In this document: positions 1 through 10,200 of the stretch, piece after piece | How the letters are laid out: each line of letters starts with the position of its first letter | How positions within the stretch are numbered: position 1 is the stretch's first letter | Assembly: GCF_026213295.1 (NCBI RefSeq) | Contig: NC_079421.1 | Span: forward strand, 21,422,189-21,486,188 | Direction: 5' to 3' | Origin: Gadus chalcogrammus | Lineage: Eukaryota; Chordata; Actinopteri; Gadiformes; Gadidae | Length of the DNA stretch: 64,000 bases | The notes under the pieces: generated by a model | Seen by the model: only the letters and a program-made list of their open reading frames with translations | Told to the model about the DNA's origin: nothing | Database searches by the model: none | Position numbers and translations under genes: made by a program

Positions 1-1315
1 GGCGCGGTCGATCAAAGGGACGGCCATGGTGTCCGTCTCCGCCGCACCCCTCATACGGCGGCGACAGTGGCGAGCCAGCTCCTTGGCGGACAACGTGACC
101 TGGGCGTCCATCCCCTCCGAGGACTGCTTGGCCTCCTTCAGGCGGCTCACGTCCTCGCTGTCCCACTCGAAGATGGCGAAGGACAGCCTGGCCATGAAGA
201 GGCCGTAGAGCTGGTGGCTGTCGGTGGTGACACGTCCAGCCGCACCACCAGCTCGTGCCACTCGCCGTGCGTGGCCGAATTGCCCACGGCGACACAGCAG
301 TCCCGGTCCACATACAGGACCCTCGGAGGGGCCTTCCCGGCTTCCCGGTACCGCTGCATCAGGCCGGCCGGCCGCCATAGGTGAAGACGGACACGAGCAC
401 CTGCCCGTATTCGTTGCCAACGTCTTGGTGGAGTCCATCATTAGGATGCCGCCGATAATGGACGTCACCCTGGCCTTGGTCTCGTCCAGCCTGGTCACGG
501 CCTCCAGGACGTACACCCGACCAAACCAGGTGAGCCCGGGCACCTTGAGCAAGGTCGGCAGGGACACGTCGTCCTTCTGGGCCGCTCCGGATGCCCTTGA
601 CTGGATGGCGCGATGGAGCACGCCATCCAGTCCCCGGGGTGCTGCTCCGCCAGGGAGGCACGGAGGCGAGACACGCCGTTGCCCAAGGTGCGCTCCTTGA
701 GCATCGCTATCACCACTCAGAACACAGACAGTTAACCGTAGTTAACCACGAGCAACAAAACGCTGGGTAAACGCAGAATGACTTAAAGTGACATAGGACA
801 GAACAGCCGGGAATCGCTGACGGTGAGCAACGTCCAGCTGCTCCAGGATGTCCTGCGACCAGCCCGCCACCTTCTTGTCTCAGGAGGGTCACTGAAGGCA
901 CTCTGTGGCCATGTAATACCACCCGCTCCTGTCCTAGACCCTCCGGACGGTCTTGGAGACGCCAGCGTCCATCAGCTTGCGCCCATCAGCGGGGCACTTG
1001 AGGTGGTACGCCCACATCCGATACGGAAGCCAGAGGATGAACGGGCACTGGAAGAAGGCGTGAGCTGTGGCGGGGGGGCTGTGTGTAGAGGAGCCGGGCG
1101 CCTGGCGGGTACCACCTCAGTCGGGGCGGTGTGGTGAGGACAGCCTTCCCGCTGCTGGGGTCCCTGTGGAACAGCGCCCGGCCCACCCACTCCTGCTGCT
1201 CCTCAGGCAGCGTCTTCCTCCAGCTGAGGGGAAGCAGCTGAAACCCACACGCAGCAGACACACACAGTGAGCGGGTGTGAATGTGCAGCAGACAGGCACA
1301 CATACACACACACAT

Positions 1316-1347
<32 letters not shown>

Positions 1348-1840
1348 TTATACAAACTTCTTTGCCGATGGCAGGCCCTCGTGGCCATCGGTCCTGGTGC
1401 TGGTCCTCCCAGCGGGACCGCGGCTGGTGGGGCGTCCGTGGACTTGCCTGACGACCCATATCAGCGTTAGGGCGGTGCGGTACACGTGCGGTACAAGTCA
1501 CTACAAAACGTATACTCAATGGGAGGGTCGACCTCGTCGGCAGCAGCGAGCAGTTCTGCGTCGGTCGGGTCAGAGTAGCAGACGCCTGCAAAGAACGACA
1601 ACGAGACGACAACATGAACTGATGAAGCACTGTTGTGTTGTTAAAAGTACCTCACAGGCTGTTTTGTAGACGGTGCAGTTACCCGGCCGTGGGGGGACAT
1701 GTCCTGGCTCCGGTGCTGCCGTGGGCTCAGCGTCCCGGGCCAGCACATATTGCTGCAGGGCCCCCAACTTGGACCTAGCTCCCCCCTTCTGCTTTCTGAG
1801 CCAAGCCACAAAGCTGTAGCAGAGCAAAGAAAAAACACAC
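1..1840 (-). pseudogene. Degenerate DUF6729-like, repeat-associated protein gene (cut by window edge)
   Basis: Read on the minus strand, pieces of one multi-exon protein appear in order. An exon near 1830-1657 has the core FVAWLRKQKGGARSKLG and a GTACTT donor. An exon from about 1583 starts GVCYSDPTDAELLAAADEVD after a TTTGCAG acceptor. An exon from about 1246 starts LLPLSWRKTLPEEQQEWVGR after TTTCAG. Downstream come MWAYHLKCPADGRKL, DRSGWYYMATECLQ, KKVAGWSQDILEQLDVAHRQ, MLKERTLGNG, ARVTSIIGGILMMDSTK, LLYVDRDCC-like text and LYGLFMARLSFAIFEWD. I recognise these as the protein fish annotations often call DUF6729-containing, abundant and repeat-like, function unknown. The copy is broken: in-frame stops follow KTVRRV and ECLQ, and the frame shifts several times between 1100 and 200. 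An AC microsatellite lies in an intron at about 1321-1350. The gene continues past base 1. The family name is from memory. Confidence 0.65.
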
Positions 1841-2590
1841 AAAATTAACACACACACACACGCACAAACACAATACTTAGGTTTGACTCTCTTGGTCCTG
1901 CGTGCCGTACAGGGACTTGTAGGTCCGGTGCGAGTACACCCCCCCCCCCCCCCACCCCACCCGCGCGTCGTCCAGCCCCCTGGTAGCTCGGGAGCCCTCG
2001 CACAACCTACGCCTCACACCTCTGTAGCTTGAGCTGAGGCCGTTTCATGGGAACCAATGTGATGAGGCAAACACTGGAGCTGTGTCTGCTTCTCTGCCAT
2101 CTCTAACTTCCCCCTTATGACTCATATTACCCTGATAACACAAACCCTAACAACTAGACTTATGAGCAAGGGTCCACCAGCAAAGAATGAAACAGATCTC
2201 TTCACATTGACAGTACAACAGAGACATCAAGGTTTAACCTTCAGTTCAGTCATTTAGTAAACTCTGTCCTCTAAAGTGACTTAGCCTGATTATTTTTCCC
2301 GAGTCATAATAATAAGTAGGGAGGTAGGGCTTCTTGCAGTGGTGTTTGGACCCTGAACCTTTGGGCTGGGACTCCAACACCCTGCCCTCCTCACTGTCCT
2401 TCAAAAGCTTTGAAAACAGTTGACTTAGATTTGAACATGAATTCATAATTGATTTCCTAATTTCTTTCTATGAATAATTATTGATTTTAGGGATTGTACG
2501 ATTATTATTGGATCTCTGAAGATGCCCAGTATCACAGTACAGTTTAACATTTTCATCCTAATAAAGGAAAGTCCCTTTTAGTTCAGTTAT
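1841..2590. repeat. Duplicated upstream block of locus A with a SINE fragment
   Basis: There is no gene here. A C-run sits near 1939-1953. From about 2040 to 2460 the sequence matches 58671-59030, also upstream of a plus-strand signal exon, and appears inverted near 14540-14700, 34240-34470, 41060-41240 and 57730-57900. Around 2336-2400 it contains the reverse complement of the tRNA-SINE head seen at 14301-14460 (GACCCTGAACC...GGGACTCCAACACC). Confidence 0.5.
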
Positions 2591-2599
2591 GGTGATGAT

Positions 2600-2727
2600 A
2601 AAGTTTGCTCAGCGGTTGCACCACTTCCACTTTTGTGAGGACATGTAAGTCTCATATTAGGCTGGGTTGTGTGTTCCTGTGAACAGACTCCAGTCCTGGA
2701 CTCCACTGAGACCACACTGAGGTCGAG
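2600..2727 (+). promoter_or_regulatory. Conserved proximal promoter of locus A
   Basis: This ~130-bp segment directly before the signal exon is repeated upstream of all seven signal exons in the window. It has an ETS-type site (CCACTTCCACTTTTG), a TCATAT-AGGCTGG stretch that could act as a weak TATA element, and the constant TGTGTTCCTGTGAACAGAC block ending just before the ATG. Conservation may only reflect recent duplication, so promoter function is inferred. Confidence 0.4.
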
Positions 2728-3945
2728 ATGCTCAACATGGGGGCTGTGCTGCTGTTACTAATTGGTGTGGCTGATGGTGAGATCTTTATGGCATTATTAC
2801 TGTTTTAAATCTTAATGTATTTTATGTAATTTAGTCAGCTATAGTTTTAATTGGTTTAAACATAATGAGTGTCATTTCAACATTTGTTGGGTTAAACCAA
2901 TTTAGCTTTTATCGTGTGTTAATTCTGGATAAATTGAATCCATTTATTGTTGAATATCATTATTCATTACTCTGCCATTTGCTTTTTGACTTCCCCACAA
3001 TGTGACTTCTCCTTTGTAATTGCAAAACACAACAGTATTCCCACATATTAGTATTCGGGGTAGGGTAGGGTATTTTCATGACAATCATATGAAAATTATG
3101 TATATCAAATCAAATTTAATGAAATATTAACCTTCTATATATATGAGTATAATGTTTCTCTCTGCAATGGCACCCATTGTATTCATAATGTCCACTCCTT
3201 TATAGTAATGGTAATAAGAGAGTTCTTGCAGTAATAGTTAGAGGTGGTCTGTGAATCTCAGTGAGATATATCTCCTGTATTGTTTTATTGTCTTCTGTAA
3301 ACCTCCAGGTGTGAAGACCATCTGCGACGCCACACAGCCAAACATCACAACCCAGTGCATTGGCTCTCTGGGAGGAACCGTTGAGGTCCTGCTGCCTACT
3401 AGGACCTCACAAGATGATGTCTACAGACTGAGGAAATACTCTGTTGTGATTTTTAACAACCGCAGTGAGACAACAGACGGGAGATATTCATTTATTGTCA
3501 GTTCTGGAAAATTTACTATAAAGGGCGTCAACTTGAAAGACACTGGTGAATACTCAATGGAAGTACATGATGCAGCTGGGATCCAAGTAGCATACACAAA
3601 ATGTTATTTAACCATTCAAGGTGAGTAACTATATCTTATTTCAGTAGCAGTAGTTATTGGTAATCAGGGTTCATATGTAAACTGTACATCTAATGGAACA
3701 CATAGTATATCACAGTGGGTTCACAGAGACAACAATACCTTATGCTCTGAGGCCGCTTTGGGATCATTAAACTTCAATTTAATGGGTAAGCAGACTAGCC
3801 CATAGATATTAAAATAAAAACGCATATATATATACAAACATAACTTAATTAATTAATAGCCGTCATCAATCATTAAAATGGAATTTAATATCCACCATAG
3901 TTAATGAATGAATAAGAGGACGCTATAGTCTGCCTACCCGTTTGT

Positions 3946-4003
<58 letters not shown>

Positions 4004-4572
4004 TTATAAATGTTGTTCACTGTGCCATACTTTTCTTTGTCACAGGGCTCGTCCCTATAATCGCTGGTTCCCTGTCAGCGATGGCTCTGCTCCTGATAGT
4101 AGCATTGGGAGTCTACTGGGCAAAAAAGCACAAAACCTCAAGAGGTACGAAGCCCCTTTGCTGAGACAATGTACAGAATAATGTAGCCTACAGTATAATG
4201 TCGCACTAACGTAACGGTCGAAGACTGGAATGGAACGGAACGCCAACCAGAGTCTAGGAGGACATTCTGAAGGCGGTACTTCGATAATAACTATTATTAT
4301 TAGTAACTATTCTTGGATGGCGTTCTGTTCTCTCATTTCCTCATTTGCTCTTCCTCTCCATTCGTGCCGCCCTCCTCTCCGCAGACACCACAGAAGCGGA
4401 AGATGTAACCTACGCAGACGTCTCTGTGCTCCAGCGTCAGGGGCAGCGGAGAGAGCAGGGGGAGGGGGAGGTGGAGTACGGGGCGGTCAGGGAGGCTCCA
4501 GGCCCCAGGCGGACGCTGGAGACCAATGTGGACGAGTGTGTGGACGCTCAGCCCCAGAGCACGAGGCCCTGA
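2728..4572 (+). CDS. Locus A: CD2/SLAM-like receptor, one IgV, TM, two ITIM-type motifs
   Basis: Four exons join in frame: 2728-2776 (signal peptide MLNMGAVLLLLIGVAD), 3309-3620 (IgV), 4046-4144 (transmembrane) and 4385-4572 (tail to TGA), giving about 215 residues. All junctions are GT/AG, phase 1. The IgV has the CD2 domain-1 look: LGGTVEVLLP, RYSF, FTIKGVNLKDTGEYSMEV and no F-strand cysteine. It also lacks a J-type motif, so it is not an antigen-receptor or NITR V exon. The TM is roughly IIAGSLSAMALLLIVALGVYW followed by KKHK. The tail holds VTYADV and VEYGAV, both fitting V-x-Y-x-x-V, so an inhibitory cell-surface role is inferred. A decayed stalk-like exon at 3668-3785 has a length not divisible by three and hits a stop quickly; skipping it keeps the frame. 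There is no C2 exon, unlike locus B. Confidence 0.72.
3668..3785 (+). pseudogene. Decayed stalk exon inside locus A
   Basis: This matches the stalk exon of locus B (8246-8359), including SNGTH, SQWVHRDNNTLC and a GTAAGC donor. It is 118 bp instead of 114, and the B sequence TTCATAGATG reads TTCATATG here, a 2-bp loss. Read in the gene frame it stops within ten codons, so it is probably skipped. Confidence 0.55.
3949..3999. repeat. (TA)n microsatellite
   Basis: About 25 uninterrupted TA units in the intron just before the transmembrane exon of locus A. Confidence 0.95.
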
Positions 4573-4823
4573 ATGCTGTGAACACCCAGAAGGACGCATA
4601 GACATTTTCAACCTTTTTACTGACACTCCCATCGTGGCTTCTGAAAGACACAGTCATTGGCCCCCTACGTTCTGATGATTCAGCATTCATTCTATTTGGA
4701 CATTCAGGCGGAAATTTTGGCTATGCCGACATTACATAATTTTTTATGCTTTACACCACATCTGCTTTCATGTTAATTATTGTATTGTTATTTTAATTAT
4801 GTGTGTAACCCTTTTCCCTGTTT

Positions 4824-4829
4824 AATAAA
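4824..4829 (+). terminator. Candidate polyadenylation signal of locus A
   Basis: An AATAAA lies about 250 bp after the locus A stop codon, within an AT-rich 3' flank. Confidence 0.55.
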
Positions 4830-4959
4830 AACACAGATAAAGATTAATATGAGCCAATACTCCTGAAATCTGAATCTGTGAAACCACTTCTATGTAGGCT
4901 ATGTGAAGGTGCTTGGATTCAGCTGTATGAAATATATTATTTTGAATACAATTGAATGT

Positions 4960-5653
4960 ATAGTTTCTAGCAGCGCGGGAAGGACGAGACGGGAGCCCAG
5001 GTTAAGCGGTTAACACACATGACACACTCCATAAAACTACTTAACACAAACGTCTCGGCACGGTGTCTTGAACAACAACTCAAAAGCAACACCAGCCCAC
5101 CCACAGCGACAAACAAACCCCACGCAGTGTCTCTGCTGCAAAGGACCTAGGAGGGCGCCAGAGGTCCGACTTGCGATTGTCCTAACCATAGATCCTAACC
5201 CCCCCCCCCAGGATCCCTTGCGGCACCCTGAACGCGGCGACCACGCCCACGGTCGCCACACAGCCCCCACCTTAGGGGCCAGACGTCCTGACGACCCCCA
5301 CACCCAACGCATAGTCCCGAGCATAGACATCATATAGGTAGACGCCGCCTCCACTGCTTCAGCCCGTTGCCTCGGCGAAACGCGTCGCCGCCATATTGGT
5401 ACGGGAGCTCTCTGAAGCCAGAGGTCTGTCAGACGTGTGACCATATGATGTCTATGGTCCCGAGTGTTCAGGGGGCCGCCATGGCTCCTGCCGGTAGCGG
5501 CCCCGTTGCGGCGCAGCCTTCCTCCCTGGTTGGGACGCCCGTCTCCAACAGTCCGCAGAAGCCCTGGGGGTGTGGTCGGGGATCACCTCCATTGGGGGGC
5601 CCCACCAGGTCCCGCTGTAGGGGACCTCTGGAGCGCCGTTCGGGCACCCCATC
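4960..5653. repeat. GC-rich unassigned repeat
   Basis: Base composition changes abruptly here. The start (GAGACGGGAGCCCAGGTTAA at about 4986) recurs as GAGACAGGAGCCCAGGTTAA near 27928, so this is a dispersed repeat. The open frames inside show no domain I recognise. Confidence 0.4.
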
Positions 5654-5809
5654 TATGGAAAGCCAAGAAGGCCACAATCCGGACCTAGAATGGCGCGGTA
5701 AAAGTGCAAAACCGTGCGGATTCCGTACGGTTTGGCAAGAATTCTTGCCAAACCGTACGGAATCCAGTGTACCACGGAATCCGGATTGTGGCCTTCTTGG
5801 CTTTCCATA
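5654..5809. mobile_element. Palindromic MITE-like element
   Basis: Arms of 30 bp (5654-5683 and 5780-5809) are exact inverted copies beginning TATGGAAAGCCAAG and ending CTTTCCATA. Inside, 5718-5765 is a perfect 48-bp palindrome centred on GAATTC. The outer TA on both sides could be a mariner-type target duplication. Confidence 0.7.
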
Positions 5810-7284
5810 AAGCTGCTGCTTGCCCGGCTGGCTTTCTACGGCCGCGTCGGTGAGCTAATTTCTAACAGCTTGAACCGTGATCCAGAGCTCAGTAGTTCGA
5901 CTAAATGGGACATGAAATGTGGTCAGGTTGTAAAGTCAGATACTAATCAATACAACACTGAATTAAGGGTCATTTCAGTGTCTCTACTCCACGCAACAAC
6001 AGGGACGGAAGGAGAGCAAGGGTCTGGAATTAATGGTTTCAAGATGTGACATTGTTTTCTTTCGAATATTAATAACAATTCAAAAAAAAACTGTAGATCT
6101 CTGAGACTATCCTGATCTCACAAGTTCAATTTCTGTTTTCATGGAATTCCTTGCAAACGTTGTGAGCGGTATTTACTGCTCGTTACGTTGTGTAGGCCTT
6201 TGTTATTTAATGCTCGTTACGTTGTGTGTAGGCCTTTGTTATTTAATGTTCGTTACGTTGTGTACGTTATGTAGTGTACCTTATTTAATGTAGCCTACGT
6301 TCTGATGTGCACGTTAAAGTAACGCTGGTGTTTGGTTTCAATTAAACTTGTTTAGATTGTGTTTGAAAAATGTAACAATGTCGATTTTTGTGGTTCTTTA
6401 CAATAAGTCATGTTGAATGATTGATCCTTAAATCCTAGTTCTAAAAATTGGTAGGCTATGGTATAATCTATTTATTTATGTTTGCATAATATATTTGTGT
6501 TTATTTTCTCTTTTATTCATCATAAGTGTTTTCGCGTATTGCTGACAATCACAAAATTAAAAAGGGTAAGAAATCGAGTGATAAAATACAGTAAAAAAAA
6601 AAAAAGATCATTCAAGTAAGCCTATTAAAAATTGGATGGCCCTGCCCCTGCCTATAAGGTAATTAAACGCTGCTCCCGATTAAGGTCTACATAACCAGGC
6701 AATACTGCCCCCCAGAGGCTAAACACAGTAACTGCATCTGGAGTAAAGCATGTAGCTCAGTACTGGTATTTACCCTACGCAGATATCAAGTAAAGTAATG
6801 CTTCACTTTACAGGTCCCAAGAATTCATGGTCAGTAGGTGAATATTTGTTTTATTTAAATGTTTTAATTACAACCACATCATTACAGATGATTATATTAC
6901 ATTTGCCAAGAAGCAGTTGATAGATAGCTGGTTATTTTATATCATAATTAGGCTCACGTGCAAAATAAAGAGCATAGTTAAGCATTTAGAATAGTATAAT
7001 AAATATAAGAGGTATAATGATAGAATACGTCAACATGCAGAATAGCATAATACATACTAGGTATAATAATACAAAAGTTAAACATGTAGAACAGCATAGC
7101 ATTCTATTTCTAATAGCGACCACTAGGGAAAACAACAAGAGAGGAAAAAGTTAATTAATAATGAAAAAGATCTTGCCATTATCAAATGCAGAGAGAGAAG
7201 TGTCCCTGGCAGGTCAAAGGTCAACAGGCTGCTGGCCCTCTGGCTAAAGGTCTGTCTATGCGTCCTTCTGGGTGTTCACAGCTC
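5810..7284. repeat. Inverted copy of the C/E 3' flank; no gene
   Basis: There is no supported gene. CGTTACGTTGTG repeats at 6180-6270, GAATTCATGGTCA near 6820 and the AT-rich stretch to 7180 match, in reverse, the 3' flanks of loci C (32700-33960) and E (54130-55260). This fits the 3' flank of minus-strand locus B. TTTATT at 6850-6855 (AATAAA on the minus strand) is a possible poly(A) signal for B. Confidence 0.5.
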
Positions 7285-10200
7285 TCAGGGCCTCTTCCTC
7301 CGGGGCTGAGCGTACACACACTCGTCAACATTGGTCTCCAGCGTCCGCCTGGAGCCTTGAGCCACCCTGACCGCCCCGTACTCCACCTCCCCCTCCCCCT
7401 GCTCTCTCCGCTGCCTCCGACGTTGGAGCACAGAGACGTCTGCGTAGATTACATCTTCCGCTTCTGTGGTGTCTGCGGAGAGGAGGGCGGCACGAATGGA
7501 GTGGAAGAGCAAATGAGGAAATGAGAGAACAGAACGTCAAACAAAAATTATGACTGTTAGTATTGAAGTATCGCCTTCAGAATATCGCCTAAACTCTGGT
7601 CGGCGTTCCGTTCCGTTCCAGTATTCGACCGTAACGTTAGTGCGACGATATACTGTACATTATACTGTACTGTACATTCTTAAGGACGCAGCAAAGGGGA
7701 TTCGTACCTTTTGAGGTTTTGTGTTTTTTTGCGCAGTAGACTCCCAATGCTACTATCAGGAGCAGAGCCATCGCTGACAGGGAACCAGCGACTATAGTGA
7801 CGAGCCCTGTGACAAAGAAAAGTATGGCACAGTGAACAATGATATGAACAATAATTATAAATGAATATAAATAAATATATATATACACACAGTATATATA
7901 TAGACAAAAGCAGGGGCAGTTATTGCATCATTATCTAATAATTATAAATTAATATAAATATATATATATATGTATAGACAAAAGCAGGGGCAGAAATAGC
8001 ATCAATATCTTCATTATCTTAATGTCTCATTAATAATGCCGTTATTAAATTCCATGGAATGATTTACAGCTATGTGAGAGAACAGAACTATTTATTTAGT
8101 TATTTATTTATATAAGTTTATATCTATACATGTGTTTTTATTTATCTATGGGTTAGTCTGCTTACCCATTTTTTTGAAGCTATTTATTTATATAAGTTTA
8201 TATCTATACATGTGTTTTTATTTATCTATGGGTTAGTCTGCTTACCCATTTTTTTGAAGTCTGGTCCAACAGCTGTCTCAGGGCATAAGGTATTGTTGTC
8301 TCTGTGCACCCACTGTGATACATGTGTTCCATTAGATGTACGGTTTACATCTATGAACCCTATGAGAGACAATGGTGACCGGTCATGTGATGAATCAACT
8401 GCTACTGAATCCAAGCTCCATTCATTCATTTCCCTCGTTGTGTTGTCACTCACCGTCACACTCAGACAAGGTGATGTTAGCCGCGGCGTGGCTCACGTTG
8501 TTGCGGACCGAGCAGGTGAGCAGTCCCAACCGGCCCGGCTCCAGAGTGACGTCACTAGCGCTACTGGGTCCGGAGAGGAGACGCGTGTCGTTCAGCGGGA
8601 GTCCGTCTAGACTCCAGCTGTAGTGGAGTCCGTCCCCCCCGGCAGAGCAGGACACCCTCTGCTGTCCCCGGGACAGACACTCCCGGGACAGGAGGGGAGA
8701 GGAGACCGGGGCTAAGGGAAACCGACTGAGGAGGTGAGTCCCACAGTTTGACTGAACAGAAACCTTCTGTTATTCACTCATAGAAACTTAACTTCATACA
8801 ATTATAATTAGAAGTATCCACCTCTTTAACCCCCCTGCTCCTCCTCCCAGACTAACTAGTTTACTGTACTTGACATATGCCGACATACACAAATCGGGCA
8901 GTAGCAAGAGCCTCTTCATATCAAATGTTGACAGCATTAATAATAAATGGGCAGAGGGACTCTTTAAGGAGTACCTAGATGTAGGCTATGTGAGGTTACC
9001 GATCATGTTATCATGGAGCCTGAGAGCCAACAGTGTATCTATAAGAGCTATGAGGTCAGAGGTTAATGTCTAAATTATCCTTAATAACTGATAAACGCTT
9101 CGCTCTTCTCTGTAATCTTGTTTACCAATCATTAGATGAGGCATCAAATGTTACTGAAATATTGATAAAGCTACTCACCTTGAATGGATAAATTAAATTG
9201 TATGTTTGATAAATCAATTCCATTTCTATTTTGTGCTTCAATTGAATATGTATCATCCTCTGTCCTGTTGATGTCGTTTATGGTAAAAATTCCTGTGTTG
9301 ACGTTAAACGAATAATCAACGTTTTTTGTCTGACTTTTGTACTCTACAATCGGGACATTGTTTTTCTTCAGTTTGTAGATATCATTTTGTGAGGTCCTAG
9401 TAGGCAGCTGGACCTCCACCGTTCCCCCCAGAGAGCCAAAGCACTGGGTCGTGATGTGTGGCTGTGTGGCGTCGCAGAAGGTCTTCACACCTGGAGGTTT
9501 ACAGAAGAGAGTAAAACAATACAGGAGATATATCTCACTGAGATTCACAGATCTACTCTCACTTTTACTACAACCAGGGGTGGACTGGCCATCTGGCATA
9601 CCGGGCATCGTCCCGGTGGGCCGTTGACCCAATGTGGGCCGGTCTGGTCCGCTATGTTTTTTTTTTTCTCTCTCTCTAAATTTCCTCCAATTAGGCCGGC
9701 CAATTGGCTACAGAGGGCTAGCAGTGTGTGGCCAGCATCGCACAGATTATTGGTCTATGTTTGTCATTGTCAATCAATCATGGGCTGCAGGCTCAGAGAG
9801 CCCTGACAGTGCTGTCAATCACAACACAAACCAGGGTGGGCGGGACCTCATGGCCTGGGCCGGAGTCGTGGGAGTCCGCGACTCCCACGAGTAAGTAATT
9901 CATGTCTTAGACTTTTTCTCGCAGCTACAGATAAAAAAATGTATTCTCTATTTATGGTTTCACAATGACTGAGTCACAGTTTAAACAAATGCGTTTCAGC
10001 TCTAAACCTGCTACTGTCTGTAATATGTTTCTATTCAGATTATTTGTCAGGATATTTTGTTATTATTGTCCGAGTCTAGTTTTAACTAATGCTGGGCTTA
10101 CACAAAAAGATTTTCCCATTCACAGACTAAAGACTGCAAGAGAGAAATTAGCGTTGGATCAAGTGTGATATTTAACAAGCGTTTTGTAGCTATGTAGATA

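Noticed and set aside
3309..3620. IgV exons as antigen-receptor or NITR variable segments
   Set aside because: No J-type motif, no recombination signal and no F-strand cysteine; the linked four-cysteine C2 exons fit the CD2 family.
5037..5444. 135-codon minus-strand frame
   Set aside because: No recognisable domain; lies in a GC-rich repeat shared with 27.9 kb.
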